A stretch of DNA of 54,569 bases from an uncultured Prevotella sp. (GTDB lineage: Bacteria > Bacteroidota > Bacteroidia > Bacteroidales > Bacteroidaceae). The translations under genes were made by a program, and so were the position numbers. The notes under the pieces are model-generated. The model was not told the DNA's origin. It made no database searches and saw only the letters and a list, made by a program, of their open reading frames with translations. The stretch spans positions 1 through 54,569 of the forward strand of contig CAMPYJ010000017.1 of NCBI GenBank assembly GCA_946998205.1, read 5' to 3'. Shown piece by piece: positions 54,034 to 54,569 of this stretch (the stretch's first letter is position 1; every line of letters begins with the position of its first letter).

Positions 54034-54486
54034 GGGCGGTTCTATAAATTAGCTTTGACAGGTTGTGAGACTTTTTTTGAGGTCAATTTGTTTGTGAGTG
54101 AAGGAGTATGGCGAGCTATACGACTGAACGAACAAGCAAATTGAACCAAAAACGGAGCAAGCCGAATACAATCAAACTTGTTTGAATTGTTGAGGCGCAG
54201 CCTGTTTTATATAAAAAGAGTCCACAAGATGACAAAGCGTAAGCACACTGATATAAGGCTGGTTCTATAAATTACCACCGCACATAGTCATCAAATGTTT
54301 ATGTAATACGTTTTGTTATCTTTTGGCTTCTTTTTGGTTCAAAATGTAAGTTCGCTCAGTCGCGTAGCTCGCTACACTCCTTCGCTCTCTTGCATTTTAT
54401 CCTCAAAAATAAGCTCAAAATCTAACAAAGCTAATTTATAGAACCAGCCATAAAAGACTTTACGGCGGTAATTTATAGAACCGCCC
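54034..54486 (+). mobile_element. MITE-A copy 5, long form, interrupted by a B element
   Basis: Perfect GGGCGGTTCTATAAATTA ends are found at 54034 and, inverted, at 54486. Removing the inserted B element and one 4-bp duplication leaves 256 bp, the same length as copy 1 at 6047. Both have the extra ~64-bp internal module (here about 54150-54218; contains CAAACTTGTTTG). The outer flanks TAAA and TTAT do not match, so the target duplication has been lost or altered. It begins 1 bp after the stop codon of the BspA-like gene. Confidence 0.85.
54257..54449 (+). mobile_element. MITE-B element (193 bp), intact, nested in MITE-A
   Basis: The ends GGCTGGTTCTATAAATTA and its inverse (TAATTTATAGAACCAGCC) are perfect inverted repeats. 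They share the TTCTATAAATTA part with MITE-A but differ in the outer bases. It is flanked by ATAA on both sides (54253-54256, 54450-54453), a 4-bp target duplication. The interior is related to A but divergent (GCACATAGTCATC, TACGTTTTGTTATC, CGCGTAGCTCGC). Another B copy, broken, is in the cluster at 30057. After 54486 the window's last 80 bases hold no recognisable feature. Confidence 0.88.
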
Positions 54487-54569
54487 TTATATGCGAGAAA
54501 GGATACCGAAACCGCCCTCTGACTGATGAACAGAAGCGGAACAACCGCACCAAGTCTAAGGCAAGATGT

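Overview
The window looks like chromosome of a Bacteroidales bacterium, most likely Prevotella or a close relative. Several things point there: SusC/SusD (RagA/RagB-like) outer-membrane genes; BspA-like leucine-rich-repeat surface proteins; C-terminal type IX secretion (T9SS) sorting domains; the T9SS translocon protein SprA/Sov beside ruvA; meso-diaminopimelate dehydrogenase; and promoters of the Bacteroidetes type (TAnnTTTG at -7, TTTG at -33 about 20 bp upstream). There are no rRNA or tRNA genes, no CRISPR array and no complete transposase gene.

Layout. (1) 133-5978: a secreted metallophosphoesterase converges on a very large multidomain glycoside hydrolase with a T9SS-type tail. (2) 6000-7140: a non-coding interval with two MITE-like elements and an array of 22-bp repeats. 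(3) 7141-8355: a FucP-like sugar/proton symporter. (4) 8724-18142: a six-gene forward operon of a ZnuD-like TonB-dependent receptor, two paralogous lipoproteins (one His-rich), two DUF4876-like lipoproteins and a BspA-like T9SS cargo protein. It looks like an uncharacterised uptake system, possibly for a metal. (5) 18842-20623: a membrane-anchored MutS-like ATPase whose last codons come from a MITE. (6) 20811-29760: a reverse operon of zinc metalloprotease, SusC/RagA, SusD/RagB and a T9SS-secreted propeller-like protein, probably a peptide-harvesting locus. (7) 30016-31018: a nested MITE cluster, a second 22-bp array and a small RNA gene with its own promoter and terminator. (8) 31185-41728: a pyruvate-phosphate-dikinase-like protein with receiver-like domains, gdhA, an RlpA-like protein, fabI, a serpin lipoprotein, an MscS channel, dacB/PBP4 and a small membrane protein. 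(9) 42051-54486: another 22-bp array, sprA-ruvA, a further 22-bp array, ddh, a BspA-like T9SS cargo protein, and a long MITE carrying a second, nested MITE.

Two repeat systems are not explained by the genes. The first is a MITE family with 18-bp terminal inverted repeats (GGGCGGTTCTATAAATTA). It has long (256 bp) and short (192-193 bp) forms, a sister subfamily (GGCTGGTTC ends), 4-bp target duplications and nested insertions. The second is a family of degenerate tandem arrays with an exact 22-bp period, found in five separate intergenic regions. T9SS links several regions: SprA is encoded here together with at least four proteins carrying recognisable C-terminal sorting domains. All functional assignments come from reading motifs by eye; no database search was run.
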